A stretch of DNA of 42,436 nucleotides, taken from Actinomycetota bacterium (lineage in GTDB: Bacteria > Actinomycetota > Actinomycetes > Mycobacteriales > Pseudonocardiaceae). How positions within the stretch are numbered: the stretch's first letter is position 1; each line of letters starts with the position of its first letter. Both the position numbers and the translations under genes were made by a program. Positions 35,279-42,436 of the stretch are shown in pieces. The stretch is from NCBI GenBank assembly GCA_021324675.1, contig JAJPIR010000261.1, forward strand, positions 1 through 42,436, read 5' to 3'. The notes under the pieces are model-generated. The model searched no databases. It saw nothing but the letters and a program-made list of their open reading frames with translations, and was not told where the DNA came from.

Positions 35279-36688
35279 TCAGCGGACATCGCTTGGCTGA
35301 TCGAACCCTCGAGTATTGGTGCGTTGGGCCTCGATAATCTTTATTGAGATGTGAGCAAGAAGCTGGTCGTCCGGGTTGGTAAGGTCTAGTTGGCTGAGCT
35401 GTTCGATCCTCTGTATCCGGTAGGATACGGTGTTGGTATGTACTTGCAGCCTATGTGCGGTACGTTTGAGGCTTTCGCGTTGGCTAAGATAGACCGACAA
35501 TGTACGCACTAGATCAACCTTGTGGTTGGCGTCATAGTTAATGATTGGTCCGAGTACCTCGTCGGCAAACTGGCGGAGCTGCTGGAGGTCACCAATCTGA
35601 AGCAGAAGCTTGTAAATTCCTAGCGAGTCGTAAGGGACGACCTGCCCGGCACGACCGATCCGGGTGCCGATCTCAATGGCGGTCTCGGCCTGCTGGAGTA
35701 ACAGTGGTGCTCTGTCGGGCGACCGGGCCGGCTCGCTTAGCCCGCAGGTCGGCCAGGCGCCGTTCGACCATGACTGCCGCGTTTTGACTTTGGTCATCGC
35801 GGCCCGCATCCCGGCCACAATGTGATCTTTATTTGTAGTTCCGTCTGGATGCTCCGGTAGAATTATGACCAGGCTTGACCTCTGCGCACTACCAACTGCA
35901 CCTGCGACCGAGCCGGTAATCACTCCGATCAGTTCATCGACCTCATCTGGCGTGAGTGAATGTGACTGCAGTTGTTCAACCTGGGCGCGGATCACGCCAA
36001 TCCGGAAACGCTGATGGCGCCCGAGTCCAAGAATATGTGTCTTCCGCCGGGCATCCTCGAGGTCGAGAAAGTGCCCAGAGACCAGCGAGTCGACGATCGC
36101 AGCCTGGTAGCGTCGCCCAAGGTCGGTGCTGGTTCGTTCGTGCGCCAGAGTCAGCGCGAAGAGCGTTGCAACATAGCTTGCGATGACCAAGTTGACATCA
36201 TCTGCGCTGCCGCTTTCCATGATCAACAGATAGCCTAGTGTGGTCTCCCCGAGCGTGATCGGTGTTGCAAGGCAACCATGGGTGAGGCTCGAGCCAGGAA
36301 TGGCCGGAACACGAAGTGGTAGATGTTCGGTTGCCAGGGAATCAAGTAGCCGGGCGATGACTCGGTCACTGGGGTCCCACGCAGGGTTGCCTGTTGATGG
36401 GCCAGGGCCAACCGCGTGGCAATGGAGTTCGAATGCCGGGTTCAAAAGGACGATGGTCTTCCGAATGATCCGCGCGAGCGCGGAGGTCAGCTCTCGGACG
36501 TCAGCACCCTGGAGAGCGACTGCTGCGACCTCCTCACAGATGCCAATTATTCGCCGATGCGCGGAGTTCTGCGGTGAAAGTCCTGTGATCGTCTCAGACG
36601 ACCGACGTGTGTCGTTGGCGCGTTCACCGGCGATGGTCATTCCGCCAGTTCGAACAGGTGGACTTATGTCCTCGAACATCATCATCAC
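35279..36688 (-). CDS. PucR/CdaR-family transcriptional regulator
   Basis: The 469-residue protein has an N-terminal GAF-like sensory region (about residues 45-195), a central GGDEF-related linker, and the C-terminal PucR helix-turn-helix: LVRTLSVYLSQRESLKRTAHRLQVHTNTVSYRIQRIEQLS. Such regulators respond to small metabolites. It is encoded just ahead of the antiporter-like gene and divergent, across about 700 bases, from moeA. The most likely targets are its own operon and perhaps the formate or molybdenum genes. Confidence 0.9.
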   Translation of the reverse strand: MMMMFEDISPPVRTGGMTIAGERANDTRRSSETITGLSPQNSAHRRIIGICEEVAAVALQGADVRELTSALARIIRKTIVLLNPAFELHCHAVGPGPSTGNPAWDPSDRVIARLLDSLATEHLPLRVPAIPGSSLTHGCLATPITLGETTLGYLLIMESGSADDVNLVIASYVATLFALTLAHERTSTDLGRRYQAAIVDSLVSGHFLDLEDARRKTHILGLGRHQRFRIGVIRAQVEQLQSHSLTPDEVDELIGVITGSVAGAVGSAQRSSLVIILPEHPDGTTNKDHIVAGMRAAMTKVKTRQSWSNGAWPTCGLSEPARSPDRAPLLLQQAETAIEIGTRIGRAGQVVPYDSLGIYKLLLQIGDLQQLRQFADEVLGPIINYDANHKVDLVRTLSVYLSQRESLKRTAHRLQVHTNTVSYRIQRIEQLSQLDLTNPDDQLLAHISIKIIEAQRTNTRGFDQPSDVR

Positions 36689-37400
36689 CTGCCCGCTGGC
36701 TTAGGAAACTCGTTATTGGGTGGTCTTACTAACTGTCCACCCACGGATGGTAACTAGGGGACGGCTGCGACAGCTTCGCCCCGCTCGCAGGATGCTGGAC
36801 AAACCGAGCGCGAGTCATGCGTGCCACAGATGGTGCAGGAGAGCACCCACCGCTGTGCGGATCAACTCACTGGTGGGACACCGCAATGGCTTCTCGTTCC
36901 CGGCAGGACACACGACAGTAGTGAACGGGGGGTATGCATGCAAAACAACCGTGCCCTGGCACGAACTCGTTACCCGCGCATTTGTGGAGAAGCCACAAGC
37001 AGCGCTGCGCCTGTGACTCCAACACCGGGTGTGCGTGAAGACTTAGCGCGCAGTGGCGGTCGTGCCCGCTACCAGATCCCCGAGTTGCTATGCGCACTTT
37101 CTTTGTGGCACAAGCACAAAAAGAGGGACAAAAATTTGGTGCGCCGACGGGTGTTCCGCCATCTCAAGCAATCTTACCATTTTGTTGGTTTCCCCGCGCT
37201 ACGTTCATCGGAGAACTGATGAACCCACCGTTCGCGACATGCGCTGACTCGTACGTATGGCTGCCACGGCGGCTTCCCACAGATACTGTCCGGTCCGCCG
37301 TTTCGCGAGTAGCGGTGGCCGTTGCATCACTTTCCTGCCCACAGCGGGTCAACGTTGAGGAACGGACGCTGTGGATTAACGCTCGCGCCTGAGGTGATCC
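36689..37400. other. Intergenic region between pucR and moeA
   Basis: Over 700 bases without a supportable gene. A plus-strand frame from about 36938 to 37219 (starting MQNNRALART) has no family and a weak ribosome binding site. The end carries the strong moeA site GAGGTGATCC. Decayed coding sequence is possible but I cannot name it. Confidence 0.35.
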
Positions 37401-38591
37401 ATGCTCATTCGCGGCCGTGGTGAACGCACGGCATCAGAGGCCTGCCCGCGCGCACTGGACCGCCCGTCGGCTTGGGACGACGCCCGCGCCGCCGCGTACC
37501 TGGCTGTCAATCCGCTGCCGCCTGTCCAGGTGGCGCTTGCCGACGCGCTGGGTGGTGTGCTGGCCGAACCGCTGCGCGCAGCCATTTCGCTGCCACCATT
37601 CAACTGCTCGGCAATGGACGGTTACGCGGTGTGTGGGCCGCCCCCGTGGTCTGTGATTGCCCACCCCCGTGCCGGGAAAGTGGTGCCTCTGCCGTTAGGG
37701 CCGGGAACCGCATGTGAGGTGGCGACCGGGACTGCGGTCCCGCCAAACACGGTCGGGGTGCTGCCTTACGAGCAAGCATGGCGCACAGGCAAGTCAGTCA
37801 ACGGGCCGGTCAATCCGGGCCAGCATGTCCGGCAAGCAGGCGAGGAATGCGCGGCCGGCGAGGAGGTGCTGCCTACCGGCACCGTGGTCGGACCTACGGT
37901 GCTCGGCCTCGCCGCCGCTGCCGGACATGACACGTTGCGCGTGCGGCGCACGCCGCGGGTGTTCGCCCTCATCACAGGAAATGAGCTACTCGACGCCGGG
38001 CTTCCGTCCCCCGGGCGCGTGCGCGATGCGATCGGACCGATGCTTCCTGGGCTGGTGGCCTGGGCCGGAGGCCACTTCGAGGGCGCTACCCGGCTGGCCG
38101 ACTCCGCCGCGCTGCTCATTTCTGCTTTGCACGCTGCAGAGGGCGACATAATCCTCGTGTCGGGATCATCGTCGCGGGGTCCGGCCGATCACCTGCACTC
38201 CGCCCTCACCGATCTGCGCGCCGAGTTGATCGTCGACGGGGTGGCATGCCGGCCTGGGGGCCCGCAGGCGCTAGCCCGGCTGGCCACGGGCCAGCTCGTG
38301 GTCGGGCTGCCTGGAAATCCGCTGGCCGCTTTCGTCGCGTTCCTGACCCTGGCTCTCCCGGCAATTACCGGCCTGCGTGGGCGGCCACTTCCGGCTCTGG
38401 CTCCCGCGACGGCCCTCCCAAAATCTTCCGGGCTTACCCGACTTGTACCCGTACAGATGCGTCGCGGCGACATCACCGAGCTGCCGTATACCCGCAGCGC
38501 GATGCTCCGCGGCGTCGCGGCAGCTGACGCGCTCGCCATAGTTGCGCCGTCCGGCGAGGTACGGCTGCACTCCGTTCCTGGATCAGTCTGA
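37401..38591 (+). CDS. moeA: Molybdopterin molybdenumtransferase MoeA
   Basis: Inserts molybdate into adenylated molybdopterin (EC 2.10.1.1), needed for formate dehydrogenase. The 396-residue protein has the MoeA blocks: CSAMDGYAV near residue 72, ATGTAVPPNT, PGQHVRQAGEEC, the MoaB-like ALITGNELLD and VSGSSSRGPADH, and VVGLPGNPLAAFVAF near the C-terminal domain. The near-perfect anti-16S site GAGGTGATC sits directly before the ATG. Its stop overlaps the start of the fdhD relic (TGATG). Confidence 0.95.
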   Translation: MLIRGRGERTASEACPRALDRPSAWDDARAAAYLAVNPLPPVQVALADALGGVLAEPLRAAISLPPFNCSAMDGYAVCGPPPWSVIAHPRAGKVVPLPLGPGTACEVATGTAVPPNTVGVLPYEQAWRTGKSVNGPVNPGQHVRQAGEECAAGEEVLPTGTVVGPTVLGLAAAAGHDTLRVRRTPRVFALITGNELLDAGLPSPGRVRDAIGPMLPGLVAWAGGHFEGATRLADSAALLISALHAAEGDIILVSGSSSRGPADHLHSALTDLRAELIVDGVACRPGGPQALARLATGQLVVGLPGNPLAAFVAFLTLALPAITGLRGRPLPALAPATALPKSSGLTRLVPVQMRRGDITELPYTRSAMLRGVAAADALAIVAPSGEVRLHSVPGSV

Positions 38592-38880
38592 TGGGGCGGC
38601 TCACCATGCGGCGTTCCGTCGTGTCGCCGGAGACATTCGTCGCGCTACCTGGCTGTCCGCGGGCGGCGCAGCATGTGTTCGGCACCACCGGAGGGTTACC
38701 TGTCGCTGGGCTCTTCGCCGCTGACGGTTCGCTGCCGGCTCGCCGGGAGGACGTCGGGTGGCACAGCGCTGTGGACAAGGTACTCGGACGGGCGATATTC
38801 GACGGCAGAGTGCCGGCCACGGGTTGCGTCCTCACGGTGTCTGGGCGCACGCCGAACGGGTCCGTACCGGCGATTGACCG
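38591..38880 (+). pseudogene. fdhD: fdhD relic (formate dehydrogenase sulfurtransferase), internally deleted
   Basis: Translation starts MGRLTMRRSVV, like the FdhD N-terminus, then jumps to the C-terminal half: RAAQHVFGTTGGLPVAGLF and REDVGWHSAVDKVLG, then VLTVSGR. About 120 residues are missing between, including the CxxC motif that carries sulfur, and everything after VSGR is replaced by unrelated sequence to a stop at 39031. FdhD transfers sulfur to the molybdenum cofactor of formate dehydrogenase; this copy cannot work, so an intact one is needed elsewhere. Confidence 0.85.
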
Positions 38881-38959
38881 CCCGAACTCGTCCCGGGCTC
38901 AGGTGGATGCGGAGCCTGCAATCGTCGGCCGGCCCCTGGCGCCGCCGAATGCGCCAATA

Positions 38960-39001
38960 GATCACTATGGCGATCTAGTTGATCACTATGGCGATCTAGT
39001 T
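38960..39001. repeat. Perfect 21-bp tandem duplication before the second metE-like promoter
   Basis: Two adjacent identical copies (38960-38980, 38981-39001) of a unit that begins GATCACTATGGC and ends CTAGTT. They end exactly where the promoter dyad starts, so they may be a paired activator site or a slippage product. Confidence 0.85.
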
Positions 39002-39061
39002 GTTGACCAAATCATTGTCAACTTACTATGATACAACTCACAGTGGACAGACCTGTCTGTC
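39002..39061 (+). promoter_or_regulatory. Promoter with two operator-like dyads upstream of the second MetE-like gene
   Basis: TTGACC (39004-39009), a 17-base spacer and TATGAT (39027-39032) form a near-consensus housekeeping promoter. Dyad 1, GTTGAC-N9-GTCAAC (39002-39022), covers the -35 and spacer. Dyad 2, GACAGACCTGTCTGTC (39046-39061), lies just past the expected start site. Both positions suit repressor binding. The MarR protein encoded at 41281 is one candidate regulator. Confidence 0.7.
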
Positions 39062-39172
39062 TCGTACAGTCGTAGACAATCCTTCGTTCCAGGTGGGTGA
39101 AGTCTGCGCAGATGAGGAGTCCGCAAGTAACACAATCACTGTTTCCGCTACTCAATCTCTGGGAGAGCGATC

Positions 39173-40345
39173 ATGGCTGATTACGATCCGAGAACGGTCA
39201 CCGGAATTCCCACCGAGCCCGTTGGTTCGTTGCCTCGTACAGCGAAGTTGCAGGCCGCCTATGCTGCCTACGACGAAGGAAAGATCGATCTAGCGACACT
39301 GGAAGCTGAGCAGGAAGCCGCCGTCAAAGACACGATCGAGCGGTTGGAGGCCACCGGATCGCCCATCATTTCCGACGGCGAGCAGCGTTGGTCAAGCTTC
39401 GCCACCTACCCTTTGACCGACACCCTCAACGGCACCGGGCTGGCCAATAACCTCGGCCCAGGTGGTCAATTCTTCGCAATCTTCGCCGACGGCCACGGGC
39501 GCCAGCTGCCCCGCCTTACTGGTGGGCCGTTCCGCTACAAGTACTACGCGGCTGACGCACTGAAGAAGTCCATCCGGTACGCACATGTGCCGATGAAGCA
39601 GGCTGTCATTGCGCCGTCCATGCTGGCCCTGCTGTATCCGCTTAAGGATAAGGTGCCCGGCTACAGCCGGGAGGCATTCGAGGAAGACATTGTCAAGGAA
39701 TGCGTCAAAGACATTCGCCAAGCATTCGCTGCTGGCGCTGCCCGGGTCTCGGTGGACTTCACCGAGGGGCGGCTGGCTACCCGGGAAGACCCCCGCAACC
39801 CATGGACCGGCGCTGGCTTGCTGCCGCATTTCATCGAGCTCAACAACCGGGTGATGGCTCACTTCACCGCGGACGAACGCAAGAACATCGGCATCCACAC
39901 CTGCCCGGGTGGCGACCGCGACTCGGTGCACAGCGCCGATGTGCCCTACAACAACCTGCTGCCAAGCATGTTCAAGATCAACGCTGGCTACTTCCTCATC
40001 CAGCTGGCCAGCGAGCGCGACAAGGACACCGTGTACCGGTCCATCGGAGAAAACCTGCAAGACGACGCCGACGGTGTCGCCCAGATGGCCTACATCGGCG
40101 TGTGTGTAACCCAGAGTCCACGGCCCGAAAGCGCCGAGGAGATCAGCGATCAGTTGATCAGGGCCGCCAATTTCATCGACAAGCAGCGGATCGGATCCAC
40201 CGACGACTGCGGCTTCTCACCGTTTAGCATCGATGAGAAACCCAACCACGGTTCCCCTGACTACGCCAGGGAAATCGCCTTCCAGAAGATCAAGAGCCGG
40301 GTCGAGGGAACCCGGATGGCCGCCGAGAAACTAGGCGTCAGCTAA
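39173..40345 (+). CDS. MetE-like methyltransferase (second cobalamin-independent methionine synthase homologue)
   Basis: The 390-residue single-barrel protein belongs to the MetE C-terminal superfamily but differs from the copy at 17497. Zinc ligands are His242-x-Cys244 (IHTC) and Cys346 (GSTDDCGFSPF). The usual Glu between them is not in its standard LEF context; Glu281 in LASERDKD is the candidate. This branch includes methionine synthases and epoxyalkane:coenzyme-M-type transferases, so the thiol acceptor is not certain. GGGAGAG precedes the ATG. It is monocistronic behind a strong regulated promoter, which suggests conditional use. Confidence 0.85.
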   Translation: MADYDPRTVTGIPTEPVGSLPRTAKLQAAYAAYDEGKIDLATLEAEQEAAVKDTIERLEATGSPIISDGEQRWSSFATYPLTDTLNGTGLANNLGPGGQFFAIFADGHGRQLPRLTGGPFRYKYYAADALKKSIRYAHVPMKQAVIAPSMLALLYPLKDKVPGYSREAFEEDIVKECVKDIRQAFAAGAARVSVDFTEGRLATREDPRNPWTGAGLLPHFIELNNRVMAHFTADERKNIGIHTCPGGDRDSVHSADVPYNNLLPSMFKINAGYFLIQLASERDKDTVYRSIGENLQDDADGVAQMAYIGVCVTQSPRPESAEEISDQLIRAANFIDKQRIGSTDDCGFSPFSIDEKPNHGSPDYAREIAFQKIKSRVEGTRMAAEKLGVS

Positions 40346-41280
40346 ATTAATTTAGGCCGGAATGAACGACGACAACCTCGCCGGCCGGGCCCTTGCGCGC
40401 ACCACGTTCGGAGCGCAGACGGTACTGAGTCAAGGCTATACCGCAGCCTGCTTACCGAACGCGGGTGCGCGCAACTTTGCAAGTGGGCCCAAGGAAGCGC
40501 GAGTGCTTTCGCATCGTAGATGAGGAAGTTTCCTGCCGTGAGCATTCCAGTGCACTGATGGCTTGCTGAGAAAGCTTGTTCGAGCTGCCATGCGCGATAG
40601 CGCAAGAATTCGCGCGAAGCGCGCGGCGTGGACTCACGGGAGACTGGCACCGTGTTGGACGAGCTGTGAAGCGGTCGGATGCCCGAGGCAATAGAGCGAA
40701 GAGCACTATGCTGCATGCGGCCCTGGATTTCCCTGTATGGTGCGCTGGCCAAGTTGAACGGGTCGCGCCCGGTGTTGGTCCGGGATTTGCATGCGGGGTG
40801 TGTCAGTGCTGGTGCCCGGATCGGTGCGGACCAATACGCCGTCGAGGTGGCCAACTCGGAAGTCGTCTGCCGGTGGTTGGCTTGGGCGCGCGGTTACACT
40901 GTCGGCCCCGCGACGCTGGTTAGCGTGTTGCCGAACTGGCCTGCCACACGCAGGTGCCCGGTGTCTGTGCAAGCCCAATGCGGGAGTGTCCCCACACGGC
41001 TGTGGCCAGGTGCGCTGCGCGGGCAACGCGGCGGTATTTCGTTGAGGTTGTGCACGGTTTGTCACCGCCGGGGCCACGCTGCCGGGTGCCTTGAACAGGC
41101 GGCCGCGCGCGGCCGGTGTGGTGTGTTGGCTATTTTCGAAGCGGCGCCCCCGGACGCGTGGATCAGGCCCTGGTGGAATGTGAAGATGCGCGCCATTTAG
41201 TCTTTGCAGAAATCCAGGCTAGATTTCTCGTGCAGGATTGGTTCGACGCATAGCGGACAGGCTGACACTCGAGTGCGTGG
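40346..41280. other. Long stretch without a supportable gene
   Basis: Several frames are open here on both strands (for example 40679-41200 plus and 40706-41077 minus), but none shows a recognisable domain, a consistent ribosome binding site or clear coding bias. It may be decayed sequence. A short frame just after the MetE-like gene (starting MNDDNLAGRAL, 40363) is also unassignable. Confidence 0.4.
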
Positions 41281-41763
41281 TTATAGGCAAGAGGATGATT
41301 GCATGGGTTGGTCGGCAGATCGTCGTACGGTTTCCCTGAGCACATCGATAAGATGGTAACGAACCTGCGAGCCCATACCGTTGAGCGCTGCCTGGATACG
41401 TTTGGCAGTATGCAGGTCGACGTGGCCGACCATTGGTTTGGCGCGGGCGGCGATGGTGAGCTGGATGCGTCGACGGTTCTGCGGATCCGGTACGCTGCAC
41501 ACCAAACCGATACTGCTCAGTCGATTGACCATCGCGCTGGTTGCTGGCAGACCAGTGTCTAGTGCCTGCGCTAGGTCAGTGAGGGTAACCGGTTCCTGCG
41601 CGGCGATTAGATGTAGAGCGGTGAGCTGCGACAGCGTCATACCCTTGCCCGCCCAAGCGGCAGGGCTGGCGGTAACCACCTCCCGCAGGTGGGAGACGAG
41701 CCAGCTAAATTCCTCTGCTGATACCGCCATGGTGCAAGTAGCGGCCGCGCACGGTTTACTCAA
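41281..41763 (-). CDS. MarR-family transcriptional regulator
   Basis: The 160-residue protein has a MarR winged helix: MTLSQLTALHLIAAQEPVTLTDLAQALDTGLPATSAMVNRL as the DNA-binding part, then GLVCSVPDPQNRRRIQLTI with the DxxxRR wing. A TTG start at 41763 is supported by GAGGTGAG about seven bases upstream; ATG 41730 lacks a site. N-terminal Cys5 and Cys10 could make it redox-sensitive, as in some MarR proteins. The likely target is nearby, perhaps the dyad promoter at 39002. Confidence 0.85.
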   Translation of the reverse strand: MSKPCAAATCTMAVSAEEFSWLVSHLREVVTASPAAWAGKGMTLSQLTALHLIAAQEPVTLTDLAQALDTGLPATSAMVNRLSSIGLVCSVPDPQNRRRIQLTIAARAKPMVGHVDLHTAKRIQAALNGMGSQVRYHLIDVLRETVRRSADQPMQSSSCL

Positions 41764-41992
41764 CGAGTCTCACCTCGCCGTTCCGGGCAAGTTGGTCGTA
41801 TGGCTTTATCGGTCATGTGAGAGAAGCCACCCTTGCTTGTAGATGTTAAGCGCTATGCTCCGATGTGCTCCTCAACCAAGAGGTGCGAGTCGGCAACCTT
41901 ATAAAAGCCAGGAAAGTGGCTCGGCAGATGCCGATCGTTCATGACTTCGGGAAGATGGTTATCGCGTGGCCACTTGTGCGCTTGATACAAAA
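41764..41992. other. Intergenic region
   Basis: I see no gene or clear regulatory site in this 229-base stretch apart from the ribosome binding site of the MarR gene at its left end. Confidence 0.4.
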
Positions 41993-42436
41993 TTAATTGC
42001 CACCAAGCAGACGACTGAGGAAATCACGCAAACCGCTGCTGATGGACTTTGGCTTGCGGGCATGCCTCGCACCTGACTCCTGTATTACCGCGGCTCCGGT
42101 GATAGCGGCGCCGTACTGTGGGTCAGAAGAGCCGTATGCCGGGTCGGCGAGTGCTGGTGCTGGTTTCGCCGTGTACTCGCTGACTTTCCCTACCCGTGGA
42201 GTCGTAACAACGGCCGGTGACCACGGTCTGACGTTGCTTACTCTCGCAGGTACGCGGGTGTCGCGGGGAAGGTTCTGGTCGCCGGAGTGCGGTGCTGTGG
42301 TGGGGCGGGTGGTGTGTTTGCGGTAAGCGGCGGCGGATTCGGCGGCTGCGGCTGCTGCGCGTTGTGCGGGGGATAGGGCCGTGGGGCGGGTGGTGTGTTT
42401 GCGGTAGGCCGCGGCGGATTCGGCGGCTGCGGCTGC
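41993..42436 (-). CDS. Repeat-containing protein, C-terminal part (cut by the window end)
   Basis: The minus-strand frame is open from the last base of the window to a TAA at 41993-41995, giving 148 residues. It starts with two near-identical copies of an Ala-rich unit, AAAAESAAAYRKHTTRPT, separated by ALSPAQRA. A Pro/Thr-rich linker follows, and the end is basic (KPKSISSGLRDFLSRLLGGN). Ala-rich helices with YRKH look nucleic-acid-binding or structural; I cannot name the family. The N-terminus lies outside. Confidence 0.6.
   Translation of the reverse strand, partial: AAAAAESAAAYRKHTTRPTALSPAQRAAAAAAESAAAYRKHTTRPTTAPHSGDQNLPRDTRVPARVSNVRPWSPAVVTTPRVGKVSEYTAKPAPALADPAYGSSDPQYGAAITGAAVIQESGARHARKPKSISSGLRDFLSRLLGGN
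42298..42436. repeat. 83-bp-period direct repeat at the window end
   Basis: A 56-base block beginning GTGGGGCGGGTGGTG (42298-42353) recurs at 42381-42436 with three differences. The array may continue beyond the window. It encodes the Ala-rich repeat on the minus strand. Confidence 0.8.

Noticed and set aside
40679-41200. A 173-codon plus-strand frame after the second MetE-like gene
   Set aside because: No recognisable domain, several competing frames and no good ribosome binding site, so it is left as an unassigned stretch.

Overview
The window comes from a high-GC Gram-positive actinomycete. The evidence is frequent GTG and TTG starts with GGAGG-type ribosome binding sites, an adenosine kinase of the mycobacterial PfkB type, a roughly 494-residue S-adenosylhomocysteinase with the long actinobacterial insert, a PucR regulator, and 42-residue TPR repeats. 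No rRNA, tRNA or marker gene is present, so I do not name a genus. Long non-coding stretches and at least three gene relics (hypA, pabB, fdhD) point to an accessory region that is partly decaying.

Region 1 (about 1-7640, minus strand) holds two paralogous tubulin/FtsZ-like proteins. Each belongs with one of two paralogous ~99-residue small proteins, and a sigma-region-4-like protein and an unknown protein lie with them. Upstream are an aliphatic amidase (amiE) and a cytosolic AmiC-like amide sensor. Region 2 (7800-14850) has a divergent MarR regulator, a cobalt ECF transporter (cbiMNQO), an ArsR-type metal sensor, hypB with a broken hypA, and a cation-diffusion-facilitator. Amidase, AmiC/MarR regulators and cobalt uptake are the usual company of a cobalt nitrile hydratase, but no nitrile hydratase is present. 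The tubulin-like genes sit where it would be expected.

Region 3 (15700-25700, plus strand) is a complete activated-methyl cycle: a SAM-dependent methyltransferase, a core MetE-like methionine synthase, metK, adoK and ahcY. It is followed by a folD whose cyclohydrolase residues are replaced, a TPR protein and 5-formyl-THF cyclo-ligase. Region 4 (25800-33850) is formate metabolism. An NAD-dependent molybdenum formate dehydrogenase is encoded on the minus strand with an in-frame UGA (selenocysteine) and a SECIS hairpin whose loop and spacing match E. coli fdhF. Its alpha chain is split over two genes. Diverging from it are fhs (formate-THF ligase) and fchA (methenyl-THF cyclohydrolase). Together, fhs, fchA, the altered FolD and the dehydrogenase link formate to methylene-THF and the methyl cycle; fchA can supply the step FolD appears to have lost.

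Region 5 (33878-42436) has a CPA2-type antiporter lacking the usual ion-binding aspartates, a PucR regulator, moeA, an fdhD relic, a second MetE-like gene behind a strong promoter with two operator-like dyads, a MarR regulator, and a repeat-rich protein cut by the window end.
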